From the NCBI RefSeq assembly GCF_000255655.1, contig NZ_JH636435.1, forward strand, positions 124,001 through 188,000: a stretch of DNA of 64,000 nt. Direction: 5' to 3'. The position numbers and the translations under genes were made by a program. This document shows positions 52,117 through 63,190 of this stretch, piece by piece. The notes under the pieces are model-generated. The model was given only the letters and a program-made list of their open reading frames with translations, made no database searches and was not told where the DNA came from. The DNA comes from Schlesneria paludicola DSM 18645. Its GTDB lineage: Bacteria; Planctomycetota; Planctomycetia; Planctomycetales; Planctomycetaceae. Numbering within the stretch: the first letter of the stretch is position 1; each line of letters begins with the position of its first letter.

Positions 52117-53307
52117 ATGATGTCATTGGGCGTGGAACAAATCGCAACGAAGCCTGACGCATTGGATGCGGTTGTTACCCCCAAACGACTTGTTCACATC
52201 GACACGGAAGAAGTTACGGTTTCGTTAGAAATCGGGCGTGGTTCTGTACGACAAAAACATGAACTTGAGCATAGTCGTGAACTTCACGTCTACCGGTACG
52301 GCACCTACTTCGATTCGTACCTCGCCACAGAACCCGGTCGTGAAGAGTTTTGGTCGAGCAACCGATCTGGCCTGATTTCGTATGTGCGTCGAGGGCGTCA
52401 CATTCTCGTAGGTGGCGGGCTCATTGCTCCCGATGAGCAGAAATCTGCGTTACTGGCCGAGTTCATGGAGTTTCTTGCGCATCGCAAATTCGCGGCGGCG
52501 TTTCACAATATCAGCGACGCAGAACTGGTCCATTTTCGCCGCCACGGTTTTCAAATCACAAAATGGGGTGAGGAACCGCTGCTGGATCTTGGCAATGTGA
52601 CCTGGAAGGGGAAAGAGTACGAGTGGGTCCGCAGACAGGTCAACTATTGTACGCGCCATGGGCTTCAGGTCAGTGAGATCATTCCAGAGCAATTACCAAC
52701 ACAGCAATGGAATCGAATTTTTGCTGAAATGCTAGAGGTGTCGGCGGAGTGCTTGTCATTGAAGCCTCAGGCGGAAATGGGCTTCTTTGAAGGACAGATT
52801 CGTGACCACCGGATTGGCCTGCGACGCGTGTTTATCGCCCGGAATGAGAATTCTCAGGACCGGATCGAAGGATTTCTCGTTTGTAACCCGATTCAGAATG
52901 GTATGGCGTGGTCGACGGAACTGTATCGTCGCAGGAAAGATGCCGTACGTGGAACGATGGCCTTCCTCTTTCATCACGCGATGACACAATTTCAGAACGA
53001 GGGCGTCCAGAGGGTGGCGTTCTGCCTTGATCCCGCGGCGAACTGCGCGAATAAACTGAGCGGCGACAGTGCCTTAATACGGTGGGGAATGACCATTGGG
53101 GCCTGGTTGAACATTACAATGGACGTGGAAGGAATGCGGCATTTTAAAAGCCGCTTTCGACCTCGATACGAAAACCGCTACGTATGCGTTACGCCCAAAA
53201 CGACCATCGGATCGCTTTGGGCATTCGCACAAGTCTCAGGACTTTTTGCGGTGAACCCATGGAAGGTCGTAAAACGAGCGATTTCGCGATCCTTGAACCG
53301 ACGATGA
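52117..53307 (+). CDS. DUF2156/LPG-synthase C-terminal-like aminoacyltransferase-fold protein
   Basis: 396 residues from the ATG at 52117 with GGGGAG 5 bases upstream. The protein resembles the cytosolic GNAT-fold domain of MprF-type phosphatidylglycerol lysyltransferases: YGTYFDSYLATEPGREEFWS, LISYVRRGRHILVGGGLIAP, FAAAFHNISDAELVHFRRHGFQITKWGEEPLLDL and a second GNAT half around GMAWSTELYRRRKDAVRGTMAFLFHHAM. It has no membrane flippase domain. The end, FKSRFRPRYENRYVCVTP, matches the family. Substrates are unknown; transfer of an aminoacyl group from tRNA to a lipid or other acceptor is the likely chemistry. It precedes another GNAT-like gene by 68 bases. Confidence 0.8.
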   Translation: MMSLGVEQIATKPDALDAVVTPKRLVHIDTEEVTVSLEIGRGSVRQKHELEHSRELHVYRYGTYFDSYLATEPGREEFWSSNRSGLISYVRRGRHILVGGGLIAPDEQKSALLAEFMEFLAHRKFAAAFHNISDAELVHFRRHGFQITKWGEEPLLDLGNVTWKGKEYEWVRRQVNYCTRHGLQVSEIIPEQLPTQQWNRIFAEMLEVSAECLSLKPQAEMGFFEGQIRDHRIGLRRVFIARNENSQDRIEGFLVCNPIQNGMAWSTELYRRRKDAVRGTMAFLFHHAMTQFQNEGVQRVAFCLDPAANCANKLSGDSALIRWGMTIGAWLNITMDVEGMRHFKSRFRPRYENRYVCVTPKTTIGSLWAFAQVSGLFAVNPWKVVKRAISRSLNRR

Positions 53308-53375
53308 TATGATGGTGGTTGGGATCTCGGTCATCGTCACGCGCCCGCACGAAGTCGCTCGACGGAGAAGATTTG

Positions 53376-54656
53376 GTGAAACATATCACTCGGACGACGC
53401 AATCAGATTCAGACCTTGCGTGCGCAACGCTCTGCGAGACGCATTCCGTGGGAGCGAACTCGGTGCCGCAGTCGGTGACAGAGCACTTTTGGACGTGCGT
53501 AGACGATGTTGATCGTGAGGGCTGGGATTCCGTCCGTCATGCAGACGATATTTTCATGGACCTGCGATTGCTGAAGGCAATCGAGACCAGCATGACCGAC
53601 TCTTGTCGATTTCGTTATGTCCTCTATCGCGACGAATCCCAGCAGCCAATCGCCATTGCCGTCCTGTGTACATTTGAAATCGATATTGGTGTTCTGGCGA
53701 ATGATCCCTGGTCGAAGTGGCTTCTGAATGGTCTTGCCCGAATCTCGCCGTCATTGGTTACCTATCGAATTCTTTTCTGCGGATTGCCGCTCTCGGCCTG
53801 TCAAAGCAGTCTCCGATTCGTAGAAGGCGTTGAAACCGCCGTGATCCTGGCCAAGCTCGACGAGACCCTCTCGCGGTTGGCAAAGCAGGATCGAGCCAAA
53901 ATCATCGTCTTCAAGGAATTCGCGGACCATGAACTCCCCCGACTGCAACCACTGGTCTCTCTCGGTTATCGAAATGCCGACAGCCTGCCAACTCATTTGA
54001 TTTCCCTGAACGGAGGCTCGTTCGAAGAGTATCTCGGGCGCTTGGGGCGAAACAGTCGGAATGCGGTCAAACGATCGCTTCGAAAGTTCGCCGGAAGCGG
54101 CATGCAATTTATTACGACATCCGACTTTGTGATGATCGAAAAGTTGATGTCGCCGAAGACATATGCACTTTACGAATCGGTCCTCGAACGATCGACCACA
54201 AAGTTTGAGCATTTGCCCCGCGCCTTCTTTCTTGAGATGGCGCGTCAGCTGCCTGACTGCTGCGAATATTCGTTTGCCCTCGATGGGAATGAAGTCAAAG
54301 GCTTCTCCATGGGACTGGTGAGTGGCGACGAATACTACGGGCTGTACATGGGCTTCGACGAGACAATTAATCACGACACCCACCTGTATTTCAATCTGTC
54401 GTTGCGTGGTATTGAGAACGCCGCACATCATGGGGTTGCAATCGCAGAGATTGGCCAGAATTCAGAAGATGTGAAGCGTGCAAAGTTTGGCGCCATACAA
54501 TCGCGCCGGTCCATTTACGTACGGGGCAGCCAGCGTTGGATGAATTGGGTCATCGGCCGATTCTTCAATCAATTGTTTCCGCCGCGGCCCATCTCGGATA
54601 GTCCCGAACATGCGACAACGCACGTCGACGGCGCACAACCTGCGCGCGACGATTAG
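53376..54656 (+). CDS. FemAB/GNAT-like acyltransferase (peptidogalycan biosynthesis type)
   Basis: 426 residues from the GTG at 53376, which has GGAG 8 bases upstream. The pattern matches the GNAT-fold 'peptidogalycan biosynthesis' group (COG3146): LISLNGGSFEEYLGRLGRNSRNAVKRSLRKF, FFLEMARQLPDCCEYSFALDGNEVKGFSMGLV, YYGLYMGFDE, LYFNLSLRGIENAAHHGVAIAEIGQNSEDVKRAKFGA. Members transfer acyl or aminoacyl groups onto cell-envelope material; no substrate is proven. With the preceding gene it forms a same-strand pair. A TTG at 53319 would add an unlikely basic N-terminus. Confidence 0.8.
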   Translation: MKHITRTTQSDSDLACATLCETHSVGANSVPQSVTEHFWTCVDDVDREGWDSVRHADDIFMDLRLLKAIETSMTDSCRFRYVLYRDESQQPIAIAVLCTFEIDIGVLANDPWSKWLLNGLARISPSLVTYRILFCGLPLSACQSSLRFVEGVETAVILAKLDETLSRLAKQDRAKIIVFKEFADHELPRLQPLVSLGYRNADSLPTHLISLNGGSFEEYLGRLGRNSRNAVKRSLRKFAGSGMQFITTSDFVMIEKLMSPKTYALYESVLERSTTKFEHLPRAFFLEMARQLPDCCEYSFALDGNEVKGFSMGLVSGDEYYGLYMGFDETINHDTHLYFNLSLRGIENAAHHGVAIAEIGQNSEDVKRAKFGAIQSRRSIYVRGSQRWMNWVIGRFFNQLFPPRPISDSPEHATTHVDGAQPARDD

Positions 54657-54839
54657 CCACGTTCGATAGCAGCATGATCGTCGACGAAGTCGATTCGGCG
54701 TACATGCTTCGCTATCGACAAGAAACAGAGAGATCCTTATCCTCAGGCTGTTAAGAGCACCGAGCCGATGATTAACTTCGGTGAACAATCCTTCGCCAGA
54801 GTGAGCGGGACGGCGCGCTCGTCACGTGTGTTTGTCGGG

Positions 54840-55346
54840 CTACTTCGAGATAAAGACGTCAGACTTTGGAAATTTGTCAAACAGTTGCGCCGGCTTACTA
54901 AAGTTCGTTGCCAGCACGTCCGCCGGATTACCGGCGATCCACTGTGACAGGTCGATGGTCTGATAGACCCCCGTATTGAAACCGATCAGCACCTTGCATG
55001 TTTCCTTGCCAACATTCTCGATCGAGTGTCCGTACCCCTGGGGAATGTAACCCACATCTCCCTTGTGCATGACCTCCGTACGATACCGGCTGTGCGAAAC
55101 GAACATCGAGACGCTGATCTCGCCCTGTACGACGTATTGCCCATTCATCGGACGTGGGATGCCAATGAAGCTCTCGCAATCCTCTTGGTTCGAGTTCAAG
55201 AAACACGCCGGTGATTGTCGTGGAGATTGGAAAGTGGCTCGAGCTGTGCCGCGCGCCGTCGTTCGAAAGGCGTTTTGACGCGATACACAAATGTGAAAAT
55301 GGATTGAGTACTTTACAGAATGAATCCACACAAACCGCGAATTCAA
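54840..55346 (-). pseudogene. Frameshifted oxalate-decarboxylase-type cupin
   Basis: Two overlapping minus-strand frames together make one cupin. The upstream frame encodes FPISTTITGVFLELEPRG and LRELHWHPTSDEW with metal ligands HxH. The downstream frame encodes QYVVQGEISVSM, HKGDVGYIPQGYGHSIENVG and TIDLSQWIAGNPADVL, like the C-terminal cupin of oxalate decarboxylases. Removing one G from GATGAATGGGCAATAC (plus-strand CCC at 55140-55142) joins them as DEWQY, the family's normal sequence. A second shift near GTARAT/FPIS is possible, and no proper N-terminus is visible. So a decayed gene, or a sequencing error at a G run. Confidence 0.8.
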
Positions 55347-56791
55347 ACGTCAGCAGCTTCATTCTGCTCGACCGACTGGGTTACGGAGAGACCCAGTTCT
55401 CGCATTCGAACACGCAATGTTTGCCGCGAGATACCAAGAATTTTTGCTGCCTGATGCTGGTTCCCGTCGGTGAAATCCAGGACCTGCTTTAGCAGGATGA
55501 GATCCAGTTGACGATGGACGATGTCGTAGATGTCAGCCGCATCGGGGCGAAGCAGACTCGCAATGATTTTTTCAAAATTCACAGAGGACGCGTTGTCAGT
55601 ATCGTGATTTGACGATTCCTCAATCGCGTCAAGCTTCGGGAGAAACGACGGCAGGAGGACGTCACCCGAAGAATGCAGCATGGCCTGCTTGAGCACGCTC
55701 TGCAGTTCGCGGATATTGCCTGGCCAATTGTACGCCCGCAGGATCTCCAGCGTTTGCGAATCGATATGTCTGATCTCACGCGCGAGTTCGGGATTCATTC
55801 GCTTCACAAAATGACGAACGAGCAGTTCCAAATCGTTCTCGCGGTCACGCAGTGCGGGCAGTTCGATCATGAAGACACTGAGGCGATAATAGAGATCGGC
55901 ACGATATCGCCCGTCGTTCGACCAGGTCTTCAGGTCTCGGTGCGTCGCGGCGATCAGCCGGACATCTGTCCGAATGGTTTCATTGCCCCCGACGCGCTCA
56001 AACTGCTGCTCCTGAATGACGCGCAGCATCTTGGCCTGCAACCCCAGTGGCATGTCACCAATCTCATCGAGAAACAGGGTTCCGCCATTGACCTGTTCGA
56101 ACTTTCCGATTCGGCGTCGATCGGCTCCAGTGAATGCGCCCTTCTCATGACCGAACAACTCGCTTTCGAGCAATTGTTCAGGTATTGCGGCACAATTCAG
56201 AGCCAAAAACGGGCCCTCATTGCGATCGCTGTGCTGATAAATGGCCCGCGCGACCAATTCCTTGCCAGTGCCGCTTTCGCCGGATATCAGAACCGGCACA
56301 TTCTGCGCGCTGACTCTTCCAATCGACTTATAGACCTCTCGCATGAGCGAGCAATTTCCAACCAGCGCGCCGTCGACAGGGGGATCATCCGTCGTATCGG
56401 CAACAATCGCCGGCTCGCGCATTTTTGCCGATACGACGAATGCGTCGCTCACCACCTGTTGGAGTTGTTTCAAGTCGACTGGCTTGAATAGGTAGTCAAA
56501 CGCGCCCAGTTTCATCGCTTCGATGGCGTTGTCGGCCCCCTGGGTCATCGTGACAAACACGACGGGAACGCGTCGGTCGATCGAACGAATCTTCATGTAG
56601 ACGTCAAGACCCGATTGATCTGGCAGCCTTAAGTCCAGCAGGACCGCATCGGGTGTCCGCGCCGCAAACTTCGCAAGACCCGCAGCCCCTGAGCAGGCAA
56701 TTTCGACGGTATGTGTGGGGCCAGAAAATGCCGCACGCACCTGCTGCGGCAGAATGGCCTGGTCATCGTCGATCAACAGAAGGTGCGGCAT
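55343..56791 (-). CDS. NtrC-type sigma-54-dependent response regulator
   Basis: 482 residues from the ATG at 56791 (GTG at 56812 is an alternative). Receiver (1-120) with LLLIDDD, phospho-acceptor D53 ([11 protein letters not shown]), T in FVTMTQG and K in YLFKPVD. The AAA+ sigma-54 activator domain has Walker A GESGTGKE, the sigma-54 contact motif GAFTGADRR, Walker [12 protein letters not shown] and [12 protein letters not shown] Fis-type helix-turn-helix closes it ([20 protein letters not shown]). It should activate sigma-54 promoters on phosphorylation. It is divergent from the hybrid kinase at 57244, its probable partner. Confidence 0.95.
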   Translation of the reverse strand: MPHLLLIDDDQAILPQQVRAAFSGPTHTVEIACSGAAGLAKFAARTPDAVLLDLRLPDQSGLDVYMKIRSIDRRVPVVFVTMTQGADNAIEAMKLGAFDYLFKPVDLKQLQQVVSDAFVVSAKMREPAIVADTTDDPPVDGALVGNCSLMREVYKSIGRVSAQNVPVLISGESGTGKELVARAIYQHSDRNEGPFLALNCAAIPEQLLESELFGHEKGAFTGADRRRIGKFEQVNGGTLFLDEIGDMPLGLQAKMLRVIQEQQFERVGGNETIRTDVRLIAATHRDLKTWSNDGRYRADLYYRLSVFMIELPALRDRENDLELLVRHFVKRMNPELAREIRHIDSQTLEILRAYNWPGNIRELQSVLKQAMLHSSGDVLLPSFLPKLDAIEESSNHDTDNASSVNFEKIIASLLRPDAADIYDIVHRQLDLILLKQVLDFTDGNQHQAAKILGISRQTLRVRMRELGLSVTQSVEQNEAADV

Positions 56792-57243
56792 TTCGGCGGA
56801 AACTCCAGTCACTCTTGTTACGTCGCAGGGCTAGTTTGGCGTCCAGTCTGTCGAGTCAGGTTCACCTAGAAAGGTGTTGGCCAGCTCGTGACGAGTTCAT
56901 CGACATGGCAATTCAGGTTTAGGTCTCCACGAGTCGCTATTACACTCTGTTCAGGCAACCGATTGGAAGAAGCCGGGATCGCAATTGAAGGATTTCGGGC
57001 GCAAAATTCGCTAATCAAATGTCGATTCGTTGATCTACTTGATAACAAATGGCAGACGCGTTCTGCTTCGTGTGATGATTTTGGAACAACGAACGGCTGC
57101 GAAGCACGAGTCTTTAGACGAGAGTTCCCGGTCAAAGTTCGCCAGAATGCCTTCGCAACAAGTTCAGGGAGCTCGATTGGGGAATCGCCTGGAACCTCCA
57201 GCGACCCATTGCACGACCAATTATGACAAAGTACGGCGCATAA
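56792..57243. other. Intergenic region between divergent regulator and kinase
   Basis: 452 bases with room for both promoters. I found no -24/-12 (GG-N10-GC) sigma-54 promoter clear enough to report, and no gene. Confidence 0.45.
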
Positions 57244-60042
57244 TTGACTTCAATCCAACCAATTCGTTTTCAGCCCGCAGCCGCCCCCAGCGAGCTGACA
57301 GTTCCGGTACGTCCCGAAATGTGGGGGGCGCGATCGTGGTGGCGCGCCTTTGGGTCCGCCGTGCCACTCATGTTGGTGACCATCCTCGTTCGCTGGCGGA
57401 TGCAAGATGCACTTGGTGAACGGGGGCTTTACAGCACGTTTCTTCCGGCTGTGATTCTTGCCGCCCATTTTGGAGGAATCTGGCCCGGCCTCATTATTAC
57501 CGTTGTCAGTGCCGTCGTGACCAACTTCCTGTTGGTCGACAACCTGCTCAAAATCGATCATCTTGCTGCGGCCGATACGGTCGCTCTCTTGCTCTTTGTG
57601 GGAACCGGGATCGTCATCAGCGCTCTGAGTGAAGCGCTACATCGTGCGTATCAACGTCGGCTGATTCTCGAGCAGCAGCGTCACGCGCAGATGACGCTAC
57701 GCAAGACAGAAGAACGCTTCACGCACTTGATGCAGCAATCTTCGGACATCATCGGGATTTTTGCTCCTGATGGAACGATCCTGTATCAAACCCCGTCACT
57801 GACCCGCATCCTTGGATACCTCCCTGAAGAGCGGATTGGAAAAAATGTCTTCGCAGACTCGACCGTCCACCCGGATGACAGACCTGCTCAGCGGGAATTC
57901 TTTGAATCGATCCTGAAACGTCCTGAACTCCCCGTCAAAGCCGAACTTCGCATGCGACACGCGAAGGGCGGCTGGCGCGATATCGAAGCCATCGGACAGA
58001 TTCTGCTCGATGAAGCCGGGTTGCTGGTCCTAATTGCGAATTATCGAGATATGACCGATCGCAAAGCGGCCGAACGCACGATTCGCGAAAGCGAACAGCG
58101 CTGGCGAAGCCTGACTCAAATGCTGCCGCAATTAATCTGGACGGCCAAACCGGATGGGACAACGGACTATTACAGCCCGCAGTTCCTGAGTTTTTCGGGC
58201 AAAACAACCGCCGAACTGGTCAATGCCGGTTGGCATAGCGTCATCCCTGCGGATGAATTGGCACTTGTTGTCGAACGATGGAAATCCGCGGTTTCTCAAG
58301 CCGCGAACTACGATCTAGAGCATCGACTGCTTCGTTCCGATGGAGTTGAGCGTTGGTTCAAGGTTCAGGCCGTACCGGTTCGGGACGACGACGGCCGGTT
58401 ATTGCGTTGGATTGGCTCGGCCACCGATATCACTGAAGTGAAAGAGGCTGAGCGGACGTCACGGCTCGCGAAAGAGGCCGCCGAATCAGCGAATCGGGCC
58501 AAGGATGAATTCCTTGCGAATGTCAGCCACGAGATTCGAACCCCGATGAACGCGATTCTCGGGATGACGGATCTGGTGCTTGACTCAAACCTCAACGCCA
58601 GTCAGCGCAATCTACTGGAAGTCGTGAAGGCCGCAGGGGGCAACTTGCTCGATATCATCAATGACCTGCTGGATTTCTCCAAAATCGCGGCGGGAAAACT
58701 CGAGCTGGATCCCACCCTGTGCTCGCCGCGACAAATCACGATGGAAGTGGTGCAGATCCTTGAGTTCAAGGCTCGGGCCCAGGGGTTGCATTTGAGGTGC
58801 GACATCGCTGAGGCCATACCCGAATCGTTGCTGGCCGATGCCGGACGGCTCAGGCAAATCTTGATCAATCTCGCCATGAACGCCATCAAATTCACGCCGA
58901 AAGGCGAGGTCGTACTTCAACTGATTCTGGAACGATCCACTCCCCGTGATGCGACGCTCAAATTTCTCGTTCGGGACACCGGAATCGGAATCGCTGCTGA
59001 AAAGCAGCAATCGATCTTCAACGCCTTCGAGCAAGAGGATGCCTCAACAACGCGAAAATACGGTGGTACGGGACTTGGTTTGACCATTGCATCTCGACTC
59101 GTCCGAGCCATGGGCGGCGAGATTGAACTCGAAAGTGTCGTTCACAAGGGAAGCACATTTCAATTCAGATTGACGTTTGTCAAACCATCCGAACCTGTTC
59201 ACGTCGAGACGTCGCAACGCATGGATCACGGTCTCAAGCCATCTGGCAACGGCCGCGCATCGATTGGTGTTCCGTCACTCAAGATTCTGGTCGCCGAAGA
59301 CAACCGGTTCAACGCGCAGCTCATTGATGTCCTGCTGAGACAAAGCCAGCATCAGTTTCAGATCGTTCCCGACGGCGAGCAAACACTGGCATTGGCCCTG
59401 TCGCAATCGTTTGATTTGCTGTTGCTCGATATTCACATGCCCATCAAGGACGGATTCATGGTCATTCGTGAGTTACGTCAATGGGAAAGTCACGATCCAT
59501 CGCGCGGGCGGCTGCCGGTGATCGCACTCACTGCGATGTCGACTCAGCAAGCAACGCAGCAGTGCCTGGCGGCGGGAATGGACGCGGTGTTGGCGAAGCC
59601 CATTCGGCCCAACGATCTGGCCGCGGCGATCCAACGCGTGGTCACAACTTCGGCAAACGCGCAGGCGTCACAGGAAGATCTGATCGACAGCAAGATGGTC
59701 CTCTCGGTTTGCGGCGGCAGTGATGAAGTCCTGCAATTGCTGGTTCACTCGTTCCTGGAAAATGTTCCCTCGCAACTTCGTGAATTGCAGGAATGGTCAA
59801 CGGCACGGGACCTCGCCTCTCTGCGTGAGGCAGCACACAAATCCGCGAGTGCTTTGCGGACATTCTCGCGGAAGGCCGGAAACTTGGCTCTACAGATTGA
59901 AGACACAGCGGTCGCCGGCGATCTTGCCGAGTGTCAACGAACGGTTTCTCAACTGAATGCATGCTGTGAGACGTTACTGCATCAAGTGCAATCGCTCTCC
60001 GTGCAGGATCTTCAATCACGATCGCGTCTTGTCGACACTTGA
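57244..60042 (+). CDS. Hybrid histidine kinase: DUF4118, two PAS, HisKA, HATPase, receiver, HPt-like
   Basis: 932 residues from a TTG start. DUF4118-like membrane domain at about 30-130 ([20 protein letters not shown]). PAS domains at about 150-275 and 285-405. HisKA with H429 ([17 protein letters not shown]), ATPase motifs [19 protein letters not shown] and [11 protein letters not shown]. Receiver with D729 ([13 protein letters not shown]) and K in AVLAKPIRP. The C-terminus (about 815-925) looks like an HPt four-helix bundle with H865 in [17 protein letters not shown], but the usual HxLKG reads HKSAS, so phosphotransfer is uncertain. Divergent from the NtrC-type regulator. A full HisKA-receiver-HPt relay to that regulator would be classical BvgS/ArcB-type logic. 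Confidence 0.93.
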   Translation: MTSIQPIRFQPAAAPSELTVPVRPEMWGARSWWRAFGSAVPLMLVTILVRWRMQDALGERGLYSTFLPAVILAAHFGGIWPGLIITVVSAVVTNFLLVDNLLKIDHLAAADTVALLLFVGTGIVISALSEALHRAYQRRLILEQQRHAQMTLRKTEERFTHLMQQSSDIIGIFAPDGTILYQTPSLTRILGYLPEERIGKNVFADSTVHPDDRPAQREFFESILKRPELPVKAELRMRHAKGGWRDIEAIGQILLDEAGLLVLIANYRDMTDRKAAERTIRESEQRWRSLTQMLPQLIWTAKPDGTTDYYSPQFLSFSGKTTAELVNAGWHSVIPADELALVVERWKSAVSQAANYDLEHRLLRSDGVERWFKVQAVPVRDDDGRLLRWIGSATDITEVKEAERTSRLAKEAAESANRAKDEFLANVSHEIRTPMNAILGMTDLVLDSNLNASQRNLLEVVKAAGGNLLDIINDLLDFSKIAAGKLELDPTLCSPRQITMEVVQILEFKARAQGLHLRCDIAEAIPESLLADAGRLRQILINLAMNAIKFTPKGEVVLQLILERSTPRDATLKFLVRDTGIGIAAEKQQSIFNAFEQEDASTTRKYGGTGLGLTIASRLVRAMGGEIELESVVHKGSTFQFRLTFVKPSEPVHVETSQRMDHGLKPSGNGRASIGVPSLKILVAEDNRFNAQLIDVLLRQSQHQFQIVPDGEQTLALALSQSFDLLLLDIHMPIKDGFMVIRELRQWESHDPSRGRLPVIALTAMSTQQATQQCLAAGMDAVLAKPIRPNDLAAAIQRVVTTSANAQASQEDLIDSKMVLSVCGGSDEVLQLLVHSFLENVPSQLRELQEWSTARDLASLREAAHKSASALRTFSRKAGNLALQIEDTAVAGDLAECQRTVSQLNACCETLLHQVQSLSVQDLQSRSRLVDT

Positions 60043-60090
60043 CGTCGGTCCTGCTGTCGAATCGACTGCCTGTCGAACGCGAATGGACTA

Positions 60091-61689
60091 GTGGGCTGTG
60101 TGCTGATGAATCCGGTTGAAGTTGTAATTGGGCTGATTTTTGTTGCCACGGTGCTTGCGGCCGTCGCTCAGCGAGTCGGTGTGGCGTATCCGATTGTCCT
60201 GGTGCTTGGCGGACTGCTAGTCAGCTTTCTGCCGGGGATCCCCCTGATCCATCTTGATCCGGAAGTTGTGCTTCTGGTCTTCATTCCTCCGCTCGTCTAT
60301 CTGCCCGCGTCGCAAGTGGCGCTGATGGACTTTCGGACGAGTTGGTTTCCGATCTCAATGCTCTCGATCGGACTGGTTCTGGTGACGTTATTTGGAATTG
60401 CAGGGCTGGTCCATCTCGCCATGCCTCAATTTGCCTGGTCGAGCGCGTTCGTACTGGCAGCGGTTGTCGCGCCGACCGATATGATCGCGGTCAACGCCAT
60501 TATTCGTCGAACCCCGATTCCGCATAGCGTGGCCAGGATTCTGGATGGAGAGAGTCTATTCAACGATGTGATTGCTTTCGTCGCCTATAAGATTGCCGTT
60601 CGCGCCGTCTTGCATCATTCCTTCTCCTTTGCGGGTACGCTTGCAGAATTTACCTGGGACTCTGTCGCCGGTGTCGCCGCGGGATTGCTGATTGGTCAAC
60701 TGGCCATCTGGAGTCGCCGGCGGGTTCATGATCCCGCGATCAATGCGGCCATCTCGCTACTGACGTCGTTCGCCGCCTACTTGACGGGTGAGGCCCTTCA
60801 GGCGTCGGGCGTTCTTGCCACCGTGACCGCCGGTCTATGGGTCGGGCGATCACTGTCTCGAATTCTTGAGCCGGAAACGCGACAAGGATCGTTCTCATTC
60901 TGGGCTGGTTTGAATTTCATACTTGAGGGATTGGCGTTTGTCCTGATTGGGCTCGAATTACGTCCCATTCTGGCCGAACTGGCTCCCTACTCGACCACGA
61001 TACTGGTCGGCCTGGCCGTGCTCATCTCTGCTGGTGTGATTCTGCTCCGACTTCTCTGGATCGGTGCCGCTTTTGCTGTTCGGTTGCTCGTTCGTCGTGT
61101 ACTTGGGATGCCTTCATTTCAAGGAAGTTGGAAGAATGCACTGATTATTGGTTGGTCAGGGGCCCGTGGCGTCGACTCGCTGGCTGCCGCCCTGGGGATC
61201 CCACTGTTGCTCGCCGATCGTCTGACGCCGTTCCCTGATCGGGCGCTGATCCTATATCTAAGCTTTGTGGTGATTCTGGTGACGCTGCTGCTGCAGGGGG
61301 CCACATTACCCGTCTTGATTCGATGGTTGACCGTCTCAATTGATGATGCAGAGGCAGAAGAAAGCAGGTTTGCCAACATTGCGACCGTTCAAGCGGCACT
61401 TCGTGTTCTTGAACAGGCACAGCCAGCTAGTGACGATCTGCGCGACCTGACGCGACATCTGCAACGGACATATGAGAACCGTTTGACGCACCTTCAAACG
61501 AGCAGCAAAGCTGTCACTGAAAACAGCCCGGCTCAGATCATCGCTTCGGCCACGTCACTTCGACTTGCCATCCTTAAGGCCAAACGCGAGACGCTCATTG
61601 AATTGCGAGATCAGGGACGCATCAGCAACACCGTGCTGCGGCGAATCGAACGGTCTCTCGATTTTGAAGAAATCCAATTGTCGTCGTAG
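60091..61689 (+). CDS. CPA1-family Na+(K+)/H+ antiporter
   Basis: 532 residues from GTG at 60091 (ATG at 60106 possible). About 12 membrane helices to residue 415, then a 110-residue hydrophilic C-terminus with helical character. CPA1 signatures are VVAPTDMIAVNAI (ion-binding Asp region), RILDGESLFNDVIAFVAYKI, TAGLWVGRSLSRIL and GWSGARGVDSLAAALGIPLL. Such antiporters export Na+ or K+ for H+ and control pH and salt tolerance. It follows the hybrid kinase after 48 bases on the same strand and could be cotranscribed. Confidence 0.92.
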   Translation: MGCVLMNPVEVVIGLIFVATVLAAVAQRVGVAYPIVLVLGGLLVSFLPGIPLIHLDPEVVLLVFIPPLVYLPASQVALMDFRTSWFPISMLSIGLVLVTLFGIAGLVHLAMPQFAWSSAFVLAAVVAPTDMIAVNAIIRRTPIPHSVARILDGESLFNDVIAFVAYKIAVRAVLHHSFSFAGTLAEFTWDSVAGVAAGLLIGQLAIWSRRRVHDPAINAAISLLTSFAAYLTGEALQASGVLATVTAGLWVGRSLSRILEPETRQGSFSFWAGLNFILEGLAFVLIGLELRPILAELAPYSTTILVGLAVLISAGVILLRLLWIGAAFAVRLLVRRVLGMPSFQGSWKNALIIGWSGARGVDSLAAALGIPLLLADRLTPFPDRALILYLSFVVILVTLLLQGATLPVLIRWLTVSIDDAEAEESRFANIATVQAALRVLEQAQPASDDLRDLTRHLQRTYENRLTHLQTSSKAVTENSPAQIIASATSLRLAILKAKRETLIELRDQGRISNTVLRRIERSLDFEEIQLSS

Positions 61690-62041
61690 CAGGTGATTCG
61701 TTGGGGGACGCGTGTTAGTGGCGCTCGACCGCCGTGCAAAACGTCGTCTCCAGCAGTCGAAATCATCGGGAGTGCTACAATAATCATGTCGGATGCCACT
61801 CGCATCAGAGAGCCGCGACGCGGATGCCGCTTGCGTCATTCTTTGAATGCAAACTCCTCGATCGCATTTGCATATCGGGGGTAAACGAGTGGGGCATCAA
61901 ACCTGAATTGACAGATTGATGAACGCATTGCGAGCACGTCAACGAACTTGCAGACGATGTTCGTGAACCTGTCAGGACAGAGTGACTGTGCCACCCGCCC
62001 GGATCTACGTCGTCAATCCTTTTGTCCGATGGACAGCAATC
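61690..62041. other. Intergenic region
   Basis: 352 bases between the antiporter and the monooxygenase. Nothing recognised; short frames are not convincing. Confidence 0.45.
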
Positions 62042-63094
62042 ATGAAGTCGCTCTCGCAAATTCCATTCTCAATTCTCGATCTTGCCCCGATTCGACAAGG
62101 TGGCACGGCTGCGGAATCGTTTCGAAATACACTAGATCTGGCGCAGCATGCCGAGCGTTTGGGATATCACAGATACTGGCTGGCCGAGCATCATAGTCTG
62201 CCCGGGATTGCGAGCGCGGCCACGGCGGTTGTGATCGGGTATGTCGCGGCTGGAACAACTCGGATTCGGGTGGGGTCCGGCGGAATCATGCTGCCAAATC
62301 ATGCCCCGCTGGTGATCGCCGAGCAGTTCGGTACCTTGGCGTCGATGTTTCCCGGCCGAATCGACTTGGGTCTGGGGAGAGCTCCCGGCGGCGATCAGCG
62401 AACCGCGCGCGCGTTACGAGGGTTTAATGGCCGAAATGGCGACACGTTTCCGCAGGACCTGAGCGAACTGATGAGCTACTTTCAGCCGGGTGGCCCCGGC
62501 ACAGGAGTTCATGCGGTTCCCGGTGAGGGACTCGAAGTTCCTGTCTGGCTGCTAGGATCGAGCGATTTCGGCGCCAGACTCGCCGCCGAACGTGGCCTGC
62601 CATTCGCTTTCGCATCCCACTTCGCTCCCGAGTTTCTGCATCCGGCACTGGCGCTTTATCGAGAGCGATTTCAGCCATCATCGACGTTAGACAGGCCTTA
62701 TGCCGCCGTCGCCGTGAATGTCGTCGCGGCGGATTCCGATGCGGAAGCGCTACGGTTGTTTACGACGCTGCAACAGGCGTTCCTGAATCTGGTCCGCGGC
62801 ACTCCGGGCCTGCTTCCACCGGCAGTTGATTCGATGAGCGGTCGCTGGAACGCTCTTGAACGCGAGCAGGTCGAGCGGATGACGCGCTATTCTGCGGTTG
62901 GATCATTGGCCAAGGTGCAGAGGCGCCTTGCCGACATCGTTGAGGCCACAGATGCCGATGAACTGATTCTCGTGGGACCGATCGAAGACCACGCCGCCAG
63001 GCTGCACTCGTTCGAACTGGTCGCTGAATTGCTGAAAGTGTCCGCGTCTTCCACCCGTCCGAACAATGCCGCGACAGCAGCACCATCCGTGTGA
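62042..63094 (+). CDS. LLM-class flavin-dependent oxidoreductase (luciferase-like)
   Basis: 350 residues from the ATG at 62042, with GGACAG 5 bases before it. The frame also opens with GTG at 61982. Bacterial luciferase-like fold: [83 protein letters not shown] and [26 protein letters not shown]. This pattern is the MsnO8/YhbW-type group of reduced-FMN monooxygenases of unknown substrate. Confidence 0.92.
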   Translation: MKSLSQIPFSILDLAPIRQGGTAAESFRNTLDLAQHAERLGYHRYWLAEHHSLPGIASAATAVVIGYVAAGTTRIRVGSGGIMLPNHAPLVIAEQFGTLASMFPGRIDLGLGRAPGGDQRTARALRGFNGRNGDTFPQDLSELMSYFQPGGPGTGVHAVPGEGLEVPVWLLGSSDFGARLAAERGLPFAFASHFAPEFLHPALALYRERFQPSSTLDRPYAAVAVNVVAADSDAEALRLFTTLQQAFLNLVRGTPGLLPPAVDSMSGRWNALEREQVERMTRYSAVGSLAKVQRRLADIVEATDADELILVGPIEDHAARLHSFELVAELLKVSASSTRPNNAATAAPSV

Positions 63095-63190
63095 CGGTAC
63101 TCATTCACGCCTTGCGGAGATTGCCCCGCAGGATCGATGGTCTGCTTGCGGCGCGTTCAACAACAACGTCAATTCAAGTTCGCCGCTCAA

